Source: DASUXA01 sp036378155 (GTDB lineage Bacteria > Actinomycetota > Actinomycetes > Mycobacteriales > Micromonosporaceae). Taken from it: a stretch of 15,379 nt of DNA. Made by a program: the position numbers and the translations under genes. A model generated the notes under the pieces. It was not told the origin of the DNA. It worked only from the letters and a program-made list of their open reading frames with translations, and did not search any database. The stretch spans positions 1 to 15,379 of the forward strand of contig DASUXA010000113.1 in the NCBI GenBank assembly GCA_036378155.1, written 5' to 3'. Below are positions 6,810-14,194 of this stretch, piece by piece. Positions within the stretch are counted from its first letter, which is position 1, and each line of letters starts with the position of its first letter.

Positions 6810-7972
6810 GACGCGGACCTGTCGAGGGCGGCGGGCAGGGCGGCGAGGAACGCGTCGGCCTGCCCGACGGTGAGCACCAGCGGCGGCGCGAGCCGCAGCA
6901 CATCCGGCTGTACCGGGTTGACCAGGAATCCCGCCTCGCGCAGGGCGTCGGTAGCGGCCCCGGCGACCGGTCGGGTCAGCACGATGCCGAGCAGCAACCC
7001 GGCGCCGCGTACCCGGTCGACGAGTGGATGCCCGAGCGCCTCGACACCGGCACGCAGCCGCTCGCCGAGCCGCTTGACATGGTCGAGCAGACCTTCGGAG
7101 GCGATGGTGCGCAGTACCGCGAGCGCGGCGGCGCAACTGACCGGGTTGCCGCCGAACGTGCTGCCGTGGGTACCCGCGGTCAGCAGGGCGCCTGCGTCGC
7201 CGAAGGCGACGCAGGCGCCCAGCGGCAGCCCGCCGCCGAGCCCCTTGGCCAGGGTCACCACGTCCGGGTCGACTCCGTCCGCCTGGTGCGCGAACCAGTG
7301 CCCGGTCCGGCCGACCCCGGTCTGTACCTCGTCGAAGGCGAGCAGCGCGCCGTGCCGGGTGGTGATCTCGCGAGCCGCGGCGAGGTATCCGGGCGGCGGC
7401 ACGATCACACCGTTCTCGCCCTGGATCGGCTCGAGGATGACCATGGCGGTGGCATCGCTGACCGCCGCGTGCAGGGCCGCCACGTCGCCGTACGGCACAT
7501 GGGTGACCTCGCCGGGCAGCGGCCGGAACGGGTCCGCCTTGGTCGGCTGCCCGGTCAGCGCCAACGCGCCCATGGTCCGACCGTGGAACCCGCCGACGGC
7601 GGCGACGACCTGGGTACGCCCGGTCAGCCGGGACAGCTTGAACGCCGCCTCGTTCGCCTCGGCGCCGGAGTTGGCGAAGAACACCCGTCCGGGTCGTCCG
7701 GCGAGCGCCAGCAGCAGCTCCGCCAGGGCGACCGGCGGTTCGGCGACGTACAGGTTGGACACGTGCCCGAGGGTGCCGACCTGTCGGGTGACCGCCGACA
7801 CGACCGCCGGGTGGGCATGCCCGAGCGCGTTGACGGCGATGCCGGCGAGCAGGTCGACGTACGAGCGGCCGTTCTCGTCCCAGACGACGGCGCCGTCGCC
7901 GCGTACCAGCGCCAGCGGCGGCGTGCCGTAGTTCGGCATCAGGGACTTCGCCCACCGGTCGGTCAGCGTCAT
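6806..7972 (-). CDS. argD: Acetylornithine aminotransferase
   Basis: This PLP-dependent class III aminotransferase exchanges an amino group between glutamate and N-acetylglutamate semialdehyde to form N-acetylornithine. It has 388 residues. Visible landmarks are NSGAEANEAA (101-110), the FDEVQTGVGRTG segment with the cofactor-contacting aspartate (213-224), and the PLP lysine K243 in TLAKGLGGGLPLGA. The THGSTFGGNPVSCAAA motif near the second subunit's cofactor site follows. The ATG overlaps the argB stop (ATGA), with a GGAG eight bases upstream inside argB. Members of this family can also serve lysine synthesis as succinyldiaminopimelate aminotransferases, but the context points to arginine. 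Confidence 0.96.
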   Translation of the reverse strand: MTLTDRWAKSLMPNYGTPPLALVRGDGAVVWDENGRSYVDLLAGIAVNALGHAHPAVVSAVTRQVGTLGHVSNLYVAEPPVALAELLLALAGRPGRVFFANSGAEANEAAFKLSRLTGRTQVVAAVGGFHGRTMGALALTGQPTKADPFRPLPGEVTHVPYGDVAALHAAVSDATAMVILEPIQGENGVIVPPPGYLAAAREITTRHGALLAFDEVQTGVGRTGHWFAHQADGVDPDVVTLAKGLGGGLPLGACVAFGDAGALLTAGTHGSTFGGNPVSCAAALAVLRTIASEGLLDHVKRLGERLRAGVEALGHPLVDRVRGAGLLLGIVLTRPVAGAATDALREAGFLVNPVQPDVLRLAPPLVLTVGQADAFLAALPAALDRSAS

Positions 7973-8874
7973 GAGAGGGTCTCCGTGCCCAGCACCATCG
8001 TTCCGAACCCTTCCGTGGTGAAGACTTCCAGCAGCGTCGAGTGCGCCACGCGACCGTCGACGATGTGCGCGGCAGGTACCCCGCCGCGTACCGCGCGCAG
8101 GCACGCCTCCATCTTGGGCACCATGCCCGAGTCCAGGGTGGGCAGCAGCCGCTCCACCTCGTCGGCGGTGATCCGCGAGATCAGCTTTTCGGCGACCGGC
8201 CAGTCGGCGTACAGCCCGGGGACGTCGGTCAGCATGACCAGCTTGCGCGCCTCCAGCGCGACGGCGAGCGCGGCGGCGGCGGTGTCCGCGTTGAGGTTGT
8301 GCAGGACCCCGTCGGTGTCCGGGGCGACCGTGGCGATCACCGGGATGCGCCCGGCGTCGATCAGGTCGGTGACCGCAGCGACGTGGACGGACGCGACGTC
8401 GCCGACGAGCCCGACGTCGACCGGGTCGCCACCGACGTAGGCGTACCGGCGGACCGCGGTGAACAGTCCGGCGTCCTCTCCGGACAACCCGACCGCGAAC
8501 GGACCGTATTTGTTGATCATCCCGACGAGTTCCCGGCCGACCTGCCCGACCAGCACCATCCGTACCACGTCCATCGACTCGGGCGTGGTGACCCGAAGAC
8601 CGCCGCGGAACTCGGTGGCGATGCCGAGCCGGGACAGCATCGCCGAGATGCGCGGCCCACCGCCGTGGACCACGACCGGGCGCAGCCCGGCGTACCGCAG
8701 GAAGACCATGTCCGCGGCGAACGCCGCGCCTAGTTCCGGCGAGATCATGGCGTTGCCGCCGTACTTGACGACGACGGTCGCGCCGTGGAAGCGGGCGAGC
8801 CAGGGCAGCGCCTCGATCAGGGTGGCCGCCTTGGTCTGCGCCGCGGCGAGGTCGCGGCTGAGCAGTTCGGTCAT
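7969..8874 (-). CDS. argB: Acetylglutamate kinase
   Basis: It phosphorylates N-acetylglutamate with ATP, the second step of the pathway and usually the feedback-controlled one in organisms that use ArgJ. It has 301 residues. The amino-acid kinase fold shows VVVKYGGNAM (34-43), with the phosphate-binding lysine K37, and VVHGGGP (68-74). LNADTAAAALAVAL and the C-terminal GGVPAAHIVDGRVAHSTLLE follow. The N-terminal ~25 residues (LSRDLAAAQTKAATLIEALPWL) form the extra helix that, in arginine-sensitive NAGKs, mediates hexamer formation. Inhibition of this enzyme by arginine is therefore likely (inference). The ATG overlaps the argJ stop (ATGA). Confidence 0.97.
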   Translation of the reverse strand: MTELLSRDLAAAQTKAATLIEALPWLARFHGATVVVKYGGNAMISPELGAAFAADMVFLRYAGLRPVVVHGGGPRISAMLSRLGIATEFRGGLRVTTPESMDVVRMVLVGQVGRELVGMINKYGPFAVGLSGEDAGLFTAVRRYAYVGGDPVDVGLVGDVASVHVAAVTDLIDAGRIPVIATVAPDTDGVLHNLNADTAAAALAVALEARKLVMLTDVPGLYADWPVAEKLISRITADEVERLLPTLDSGMVPKMEACLRAVRGGVPAAHIVDGRVAHSTLLEVFTTEGFGTMVLGTETLS

Positions 8875-10046
8875 GTCGAGTACGCCGAGTTCTCGTGGAC
8901 GTAGGCCAGGGACAGGTCGTTGGTGAGGATGGTGGCGCCGGCGGTACCGGCGGCCAGGTCGATGACGATGGACACGTCCCGCCCCGACAGGTCGACCTTG
9001 GCGCGATCCTCGGCGGCGGCGCCGCCCCGGCACACCCATACGCCGTTGACGGCGACGTCGACCGCGTCGGGTTCGAAGGCGGCGTCGGTGGTACCGACCG
9101 CGGCGAGGATGCGCCCCCAGTTCGGGTCGTTGCCGAACAGCGCGGTCTTGACCAGGTTGTTGCGGGCGACCGCGCGCCCGACCTCGACCGCGTCCGCCTC
9201 GCTGGCCGCGCCGGTCACCTCGACAGCGATGTCCTTCGTGGACCCCTCGGCGTCGGCGAGCAGTTGCCGGACCAGGTCGCGGCACGCCTCGGTGACCGCG
9301 GCGGTGAGTTCGTCAGGCGTCGGGGTGATCCCGGACGCGCCGCTCGCCATCAGCAGCACGGTGTCGTTGGTCGAGGTGCAGCCGTCGGAGTCGAGCCGTT
9401 CGAAGGTGTGGTCCACCGCGTCGCGCAGCGCCACGTCCAGCATCGACGAGTCGACGACCGCGTCGGTGGTCAGCACGCACAACATGGTCGCCAGGGACGG
9501 GGCGAGCATGCCGGCGCCCTTGGCCATCCCGCCGACCGTCCAGCCGTCCCCGGTCACCACGGCGGTCTTCGGTCGGGTGTCGGTCGTCATGATCGCCTCG
9601 GCTGCCGCCTGCCCGCCCTCGCGGGACAGTGCCCGTACCGCCGCGTCGACCCCGGCGAACAGCTTCGGCATCGGCAACCGTTGACCGATCAGCCCGGTCG
9701 AGCACACCGCGACGTCGCCCGCGCCGAGCATCAGCCGGGCCACGCCGGGGCGGCGCAGCGCGGCGGCGACGTACTCGGCGGTGGCGTGGGTGTCCTGGAA
9801 CCCGGCGCTGCCGGTGCAGGCGTTCGCGCCGCCGGAGTTGAGCACCACCGCGCGCAGTACTCCACCGCGCAGCACCTGCCGGCTCCACAGCACCGGCGCG
9901 GCCTTCACCCGGTTGCGGGTGAACACGCCGGCGGCGGTGGCGTCCGGTCCGTCGTTGACGACGAGGGCGACGTCGGGTCCGCCGCTGTCCTTCAGCCCGG
10001 CGGCGACGCCGGCGGCCCGGAATCCCTTGGCAGCGGTCACGCTCAT
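8871..10046 (-). CDS. argJ: Ornithine acetyltransferase / N-acetylglutamate synthase (ArgJ)
   Basis: It moves the acetyl group from N-acetylornithine to glutamate, recycling it. Many members also use acetyl-CoA and so replace ArgA. The 391-residue precursor is expected to cut itself before T187 in the ATML motif (LAPSLATMLCVLTTDA), giving alpha and beta chains; the new N-terminal threonine is the nucleophile. Other landmarks are SGGANACTG (71-79), CSTGLIGQ with the oxyanion-hole region (115-122), FERLDSDGCTSTNDTVLLMASG, and the C-terminal TILTNDLSLAYVHENSAYST. No argE or argA is present here, which fits the cyclic pathway. The ATG follows argC after 25 bp and has a GGAG seven bases upstream. 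Whether it is mono- or bifunctional cannot be read from the sequence. Confidence 0.97.
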   Translation of the reverse strand: MSVTAAKGFRAAGVAAGLKDSGGPDVALVVNDGPDATAAGVFTRNRVKAAPVLWSRQVLRGGVLRAVVLNSGGANACTGSAGFQDTHATAEYVAAALRRPGVARLMLGAGDVAVCSTGLIGQRLPMPKLFAGVDAAVRALSREGGQAAAEAIMTTDTRPKTAVVTGDGWTVGGMAKGAGMLAPSLATMLCVLTTDAVVDSSMLDVALRDAVDHTFERLDSDGCTSTNDTVLLMASGASGITPTPDELTAAVTEACRDLVRQLLADAEGSTKDIAVEVTGAASEADAVEVGRAVARNNLVKTALFGNDPNWGRILAAVGTTDAAFEPDAVDVAVNGVWVCRGGAAAEDRAKVDLSGRDVSIVIDLAAGTAGATILTNDLSLAYVHENSAYST

Positions 10047-10071
10047 GTCGCGACTCCGTTCGGGACGTGAC

Positions 10072-11088
10072 TCACGGCGCCACCCCGTTCGCGGTCAGCC
10101 CGGCGGTCTCGGGGAGACCGAGCATGAGGTTGGCGCACTGCACCGCCTGCCCGGCGGCGCCCTTGCCGAGGTTGTCGATGGCGCTGACCACGATCAACCG
10201 GCCCGAGTCGAGGTCGACGGTCGCCTGCAGATGCGCCGCGTTCGAGCCCAGCGTCGCCCCGGTGTGCGGCCACGCCCCCTCGGGCAGCACGCGGACGAAC
10301 GGCTCCGCCTGGTACGCCTCGGCGAGCACGTGACGCACGTCCGAGGCGGTCAGCCCGACCCGTGCCGGGCGGGCGGTGACGGTGGCGAGGATGCCGCGCG
10401 GCATCGGCGCCAGTACCGGGGTGAACGACAGCGTCGCCGCCCCGGTCGCCTGCTTGATCTCGGGTACGTGCTGGTGGGCGCCCACCTTGTAGGGCGACAG
10501 GGCGCCCATCACCTCGCTGGCCAGCAGGTGCGGCTTCGCCGACCGACCGGCGCCCGAGGTACCGGAGGCGGCCACCACGACCACGTCGTCCGGGTCGGCG
10601 ACACCGGCCGCGATCAGCGGGGCGAGGGCGAGGATGGTGGCGACGGCGTAGCAGCCGGTACCGGCGACCCGTTCGGCGGCGGCGAGCGCGCGGCGCTGCC
10701 CCGGCAACTCGGGCAGCCCGTACACCCACCGCCCGGCGTGCGGCCCGCCGTAGTACCGCCGCCAGGCGTCGGCGTCCGCGAGGCGGTGGTCGGCGCCGAG
10801 GTCGACGATCCGGGTACCGGTGGGCAGGGCCGCCGCGACCTCGGCGGACGTGCCGTGCGGCAGGGCGAGGAAGACCAGGTCCGCCTCTGCCAGGGCGGCG
10901 GGTGCGGTCGCGGTCACGGTCAGGTCGGCGAGCGAGACCAGGTGCGGGTGTACCGCGCTGAGCGGGGCGCCCGCCTGACCGTGCCCGGTGACCGTGACGA
11001 CCTCGAAGTCCGGGTGGTCGGCGAGCAGGCGGAGCAGTTCGCCGCCGGCGTACCCGCTCGCCCCGGCGACCGCCACGCGCGCACCCAT
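10072..11088 (-). CDS. argC: N-acetyl-gamma-glutamyl-phosphate reductase
   Basis: It reduces N-acetylglutamyl phosphate to the semialdehyde with NADPH, the third step of arginine synthesis. It has 338 residues. The N-terminal dinucleotide-binding loop is GASGYAG (9-15). The catalytic cysteine is C146 in AGTGCYAVAT. SGTSGAGRSAKPHLLASEV and the HQHVPEI histidine follow, and the C-terminus has AIDNLGKGAAGQAVQ, all typical of type 1 ArgC. The flank of the cysteine departs from the widespread PGCYPTA form (the prolines are missing), although the cysteine itself is kept. It is the first gene of the operon. A strong Shine-Dalgarno (GAGGAGGGA, 11104-11096) seven bases before the ATG fixes the start. 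Confidence 0.96.
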   Translation of the reverse strand: MGARVAVAGASGYAGGELLRLLADHPDFEVVTVTGHGQAGAPLSAVHPHLVSLADLTVTATAPAALAEADLVFLALPHGTSAEVAAALPTGTRIVDLGADHRLADADAWRRYYGGPHAGRWVYGLPELPGQRRALAAAERVAGTGCYAVATILALAPLIAAGVADPDDVVVVAASGTSGAGRSAKPHLLASEVMGALSPYKVGAHQHVPEIKQATGAATLSFTPVLAPMPRGILATVTARPARVGLTASDVRHVLAEAYQAEPFVRVLPEGAWPHTGATLGSNAAHLQATVDLDSGRLIVVSAIDNLGKGAAGQAVQCANLMLGLPETAGLTANGVAP

Positions 11089-11095
11089 GCCGACA

Positions 11096-11104
11096 TCCCT
11101 CCTC
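11096..11104 (-). promoter_or_regulatory. Shine-Dalgarno of argC
   Basis: GAGGAGGGA on the minus strand, seven bases before the argC ATG, is close to a perfect anti-16S match. It overlaps the start-proximal ARG box, so operator and ribosome binding site share bases in a leader of only about 27 bases. Confidence 0.85.
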
Positions 11105-11119
11105 GCATCGCTATGCAGG
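11102..11119. promoter_or_regulatory. ARG box 1 (ArgR operator, start-proximal)
   Basis: The 14-base core at 11104-11117 reads CGCAT-CGCT-ATGCA. It matches the ArgR consensus TGNAT-N4-ATNCA with a single change (C for the first T) and contains the perfect repeat GCAT-CGCT-ATGC. It covers the predicted transcription start of argC. The consensus is that of characterised ArgR proteins; binding here is inferred from the match and from the second copy next to it. Confidence 0.7.
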
Positions 11120-11121
11120 TA

Positions 11122-11139
11122 ACCGTATCACCATGCACA
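11122..11139. promoter_or_regulatory. ARG box 2 (ArgR operator, over the -10 and spacer)
   Basis: The core at 11124-11137 reads CGTAT-CACC-ATGCA, again one mismatch from TGNAT-N4-ATNCA. Its centre is exactly 20 bp from that of box 1, meaning two 18-bp boxes with 2 bp between them, as in known paired ARG boxes bound by one ArgR hexamer. It overlaps the -10 hexamer and the promoter spacer, so bound ArgR should block RNA polymerase. Confidence 0.7.
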
Positions 11140-11150
11140 AGCGCTGCCAA
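11122..11150 (-). promoter_or_regulatory. argC operon promoter (TTGGCA-17-TACGGT)
   Basis: On the minus strand, -35 TTGGCA (11150-11145) and -10 TACGGT (11127-11122) have the ideal 17-base spacing. The start would be near 11115, giving a leader of about 27 bases before argC. The promoter is embedded in the two ARG boxes. It is the only clear promoter I see for the eight arg genes and very likely also drives mpg. Confidence 0.75.
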
Positions 11151-11275
11151 TATCGCGCGGTCGCTCAGGCTCGTCGGGCGCGAGGCAGTCGTCCTCGGCA
11201 CACGACATGGGGCGGCCGCGCGCGATACCGGACCAATCCGGGATTGCCGCCGCGCGGGCGGATGCCGGTTGAGGG

Positions 11276-11315
11276 GTACCCGCCTCGGGATGTACGCACA
11301 TCACCAGGCGGGTAC
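11276..11315 (-). terminator. Long hairpin after the LAL regulator (probable terminator)
   Basis: The arms GTACCCGCCT (11276-11285) and AGGCGGGTAC (11306-11315) are exactly complementary. The interior adds a second 5-bp stem (GATGT/ACATC with loop ACGC). It begins about 39 bp after the regulator stop. A U run is lacking, but this is frequent in actinobacteria. It would separate regulator transcription from the arg promoter. The remainder of this gap (11151-11275) holds a smaller stem at 11228-11241 and nothing else I can assign. Confidence 0.55.
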
Positions 11316-11353
11316 GCAGGTCGCGACGCATCCGGCCGCGCCGGACGAGCGGG

Positions 11354-14107
11354 TCAGTCCGACGACCCCGACTCGTCGAGCAGGCGCGTGAGCTGCGCCC
11401 GGTTGCGCACGCCCAGCCTCCGGTACAACCGGGTCAGGTTCGCCTCGACCGCCTTCACCGACAGGTACGTGGCGCGGGCGATCTCCCGGTTCGTGGCGCC
11501 CGCCCGGACCAGGTCGACGATCCGCTGCTCGGTCTCGGACAGGCCCGCGCCCCGCCCGCCGTCCAGCCTCGCCAGTTCCGCCCGCGCGGCAGCCAGCCAC
11601 GGCGCCGCCTGGCAGGCGGTGTACCGGTTGATCGCCTCGACCAGCGCGGCGCGCGCCGCGCTGCGCCGGTGCGCGCGGCGCTCCAGACCGCCCAGCGTGT
11701 GCCAGGCGCGCGCCAACTCCATCGGGTACGGGTGGTCCGCCCATCGGCGCAGCGCCGCGGACAGCTCGTCGGCGGCGGCTCGGGCACCGCCGTCGCCGGC
11801 GGTCACCAACGCCCTGCCGCGTGCCAAGCTGAGCCGGACCACGTCCCGGCCGAGCCGGTCGGCGTGCCCGGTCACCTCGCCGAGCACCGTCGCCGCCTCG
11901 GCGCGCGCCCCGGTCGCCACCAGCGCCTCGACGAGATCCGCGTGCCACAGGAAGATCGCCGGGTCGGTACGGCCCAGCCGCTGCTCGATCGCGTACGCCT
12001 CGCGCATCAGCCCCACCGCCGCCGCCGGGTCGCCTTCCAGCAGGTACACCTGGCCGCGGGTGGCGTACGCGCCGCGCAGCCAGTCGTCGTCCCGCGCCGC
12101 GCGGGACGCCTCGATCGCCTGGTCGGCGAGCTGCGCGGCCCGGACCACCGACCCGCCGCCCAACTCGACCAGCGCCCCCACCAGCAGCCCCGGTCCCGGA
12201 GTCGCCTCGATGTCCAGGTACAGCCGCTGGCAGTACTGCCCCGCCGCCAGCGCGTCCGCGCACCGACCGGCCCGGCTGTACACCGACGCCACCGACAACA
12301 GCACCAGGGCGAGGTCGCGGACCGTACCGGAACGCTCCACCGCCATCCGCAGCGCCTCGATACCGCGTACCGCCTCGGCGACGTCGCCGCGGAACAGCCG
12401 GGCCATCGCGTACGACTGCCGCGCCCCGACCACCGCCGAACTCAGCGGCAGCCCACGCGACAGCGCGGCGGCGCGGGCCAACAACTCGTCGCTCTCCGGC
12501 GCGCCCACCGGGGTCTCGATCATGCCGCGCGACGTCAGTACCTCGACCAGCCGCTCGGTGTCGCCGCTCTGCTCGGCAGCCTCCTCGGCGCGCTTCAACT
12601 CGGCGGTCGCCGACGCGGTGTCCCCGTCGAAGTACGCCTTCATCGCCCGGTACAGCCGCACCTGGGCGAGCAGCGCCGGCTGCCCGTCGGCGTCGACGAA
12701 CGCGGCGTCCAGCAGCGGACCCGCCCCGGACTGGTCCTGACCCGCGAGGTCGACCAGCAGCAGTCGAGCCTTGACCCGTACCGCCGGGTCGTCGGCGGTG
12801 TGCAGCGCCGCGTTCGCCAGCCGTACCGCGTCGGCGGTCAGCCCGGCGGCGTACGCCTGGCGGGCCGCTTCGAGCCGGCGCGCGCTCGCCAGGCTCTCGT
12901 TCCGCGGCGGGGTACGGTCGGCGGCACGCTCGGCGAGGTCGGCGGCGACCGCGGGCGCCCCGCGCCGACGCGCCACCGCTGCCGCCTCGGCGAGCGTGCT
13001 CGCCAGCGCCTCGTCCGCGAACGGACGAGCCAGGGCGAGGTGGCGCGCCCGCTCCACGCTGTCGACAACGATCGCCGCCAGCCGCTCGTGGGCGAGCGCG
13101 CGAGCCGCCGGGTCGGCGTCGGCGTACACCATCTCGCGCAGCAGCGGATGCCGGAACCGGATCACGCCGTCCGGCTCGACGTCGACCACACCCGCCGACA
13201 CCGCCGCCGCCAGCCCGCCGCCGACCTCGTCGCCGGCGAGTTCCGCCAGCAACGCGCGGGTCGGTCGGGCGGCGGCGGCGACCAGCAGCAACACGGGGGC
13301 GCTGGACGGCGGCAGGCTGGCGAGCCGCTTGTGCAGCAGGGTGCGCAGCCGTCCCGGTACCGGCAGCGGCTCGCCCGGACCCACCGGCCGGTCCCGCTCC
13401 GCCAGCGCCCGACCCAACTCCATCGCGAACAGCGGGTTGCCGCCGCTCGCCGCGTACACCCGGGACGTCGCCGGCAGCGTCATCGACGGCCCGAACCGTA
13501 CCCGCAGCATGTCGGCGAGGTCGCTTTCGGTCAGCGGCGGTATCGACAACTCGAGGCACGGCGCCGGGCACAGGTCGATCGTGGCGGGAGCCGCGCCGAG
13601 ATCCACCCGTTCGGCGCACAGCAGCCGGACGTTGCCGCCAGCCAGCCGGCGGGCGACGAAGCGCAGGACGCCGACGCTCGGCTCGTCGATCCACTGCACG
13701 TCGTCCATGACCAGCAGCAGCGGCTGCTGGGCGGCCAGTCCGCGGAGCAGCTCCAGCACCGCCAGGCGAACCGCGAGCTGGTCCTGCGCCGCGCCCGGTA
13801 CGTCGCCGCGCAGCAGCGCCGCGTCCAGCGCCGCGCGCAGATGCTGGGGCAGCGGCACGGCGTCCGTCGGTACCCCGTCGAACAGGTCGACCAGGGCGAG
13901 GTACGGCAGGCCGGATTCCGCCTCGGCCGCCGCCGCGCGCAGCACCCGCGCCCCGTCGTACCCGCTGGACAGCGCGTCGAGCAGCATCGACTTGCCGATG
14001 CCCGGCGGACCGTACAGCAGCACGCTGCCGCCCGCGCCGAGATGGGCGCGGGCACGGTCGAGCACGGCATCGCGCCCGACGGGACGGATCGACCGAGAAT
14101 GGGACAC
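11354..14107 (-). CDS. Large ATP-binding LuxR-family (LAL) transcriptional regulator
   Basis: This is a predicted cytoplasmic transcription activator of the LAL/MalT-like class, with 917 residues. The order is an N-terminal NTPase (Walker A GPPGIGKS about residues 33-40, Walker B LLLVMDD about 130-136), a long alpha-helical, TPR-like middle rich in Ala/Arg/Leu, and a C-terminal LuxR helix-turn-helix. That last domain carries TNREIARATYLSVKAVEANL and LYRRLGVRNRAQL within the last ~60 residues. The GTG start is preferred over an in-frame ATG at 14179. The intervening 24 codons have much less G/C at the third position (about 56%) than the gene body and no conserved content. It follows the amidohydrolase by 87 bp, or 15 bp from the ATG. 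The ligand and targets cannot be read from sequence; known relatives control sugar use or secondary metabolism. Confidence 0.85.
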   Translation of the reverse strand: MSHSRSIRPVGRDAVLDRARAHLGAGGSVLLYGPPGIGKSMLLDALSSGYDGARVLRAAAAEAESGLPYLALVDLFDGVPTDAVPLPQHLRAALDAALLRGDVPGAAQDQLAVRLAVLELLRGLAAQQPLLLVMDDVQWIDEPSVGVLRFVARRLAGGNVRLLCAERVDLGAAPATIDLCPAPCLELSIPPLTESDLADMLRVRFGPSMTLPATSRVYAASGGNPLFAMELGRALAERDRPVGPGEPLPVPGRLRTLLHKRLASLPPSSAPVLLLVAAAARPTRALLAELAGDEVGGGLAAAVSAGVVDVEPDGVIRFRHPLLREMVYADADPAARALAHERLAAIVVDSVERARHLALARPFADEALASTLAEAAAVARRRGAPAVAADLAERAADRTPPRNESLASARRLEAARQAYAAGLTADAVRLANAALHTADDPAVRVKARLLLVDLAGQDQSGAGPLLDAAFVDADGQPALLAQVRLYRAMKAYFDGDTASATAELKRAEEAAEQSGDTERLVEVLTSRGMIETPVGAPESDELLARAAALSRGLPLSSAVVGARQSYAMARLFRGDVAEAVRGIEALRMAVERSGTVRDLALVLLSVASVYSRAGRCADALAAGQYCQRLYLDIEATPGPGLLVGALVELGGGSVVRAAQLADQAIEASRAARDDDWLRGAYATRGQVYLLEGDPAAAVGLMREAYAIEQRLGRTDPAIFLWHADLVEALVATGARAEAATVLGEVTGHADRLGRDVVRLSLARGRALVTAGDGGARAAADELSAALRRWADHPYPMELARAWHTLGGLERRAHRRSAARAALVEAINRYTACQAAPWLAAARAELARLDGGRGAGLSETEQRIVDLVRAGATNREIARATYLSVKAVEANLTRLYRRLGVRNRAQLTRLLDESGSSD

Positions 14108-14194
14108 GTCAGCGAGTGTGCCTCGACCGTCCCCGCTCGGCGACTGACGGGGGCATTCAGGACCCGTACGACCAGCCATTCTCTACCGATACGT

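Noticed and set aside
5928..8440. Plus-strand frames opposite argF, argD and argB
   Set aside because: Antisense shadows; the minus-strand genes have complete motif sets.
10047..10075. GTG at 10075 overlapping the argC stop as a possible argJ start
   Set aside because: It is out of frame with argJ. The ATG at 10046 has a GGAG at good distance.
11133..14147. Plus-strand frames opposite the LAL regulator (11133-12740 and 12771-14147)
   Set aside because: Low-complexity Ala/Ser/Arg translations antisense to a gene with clear Walker and LuxR motifs.
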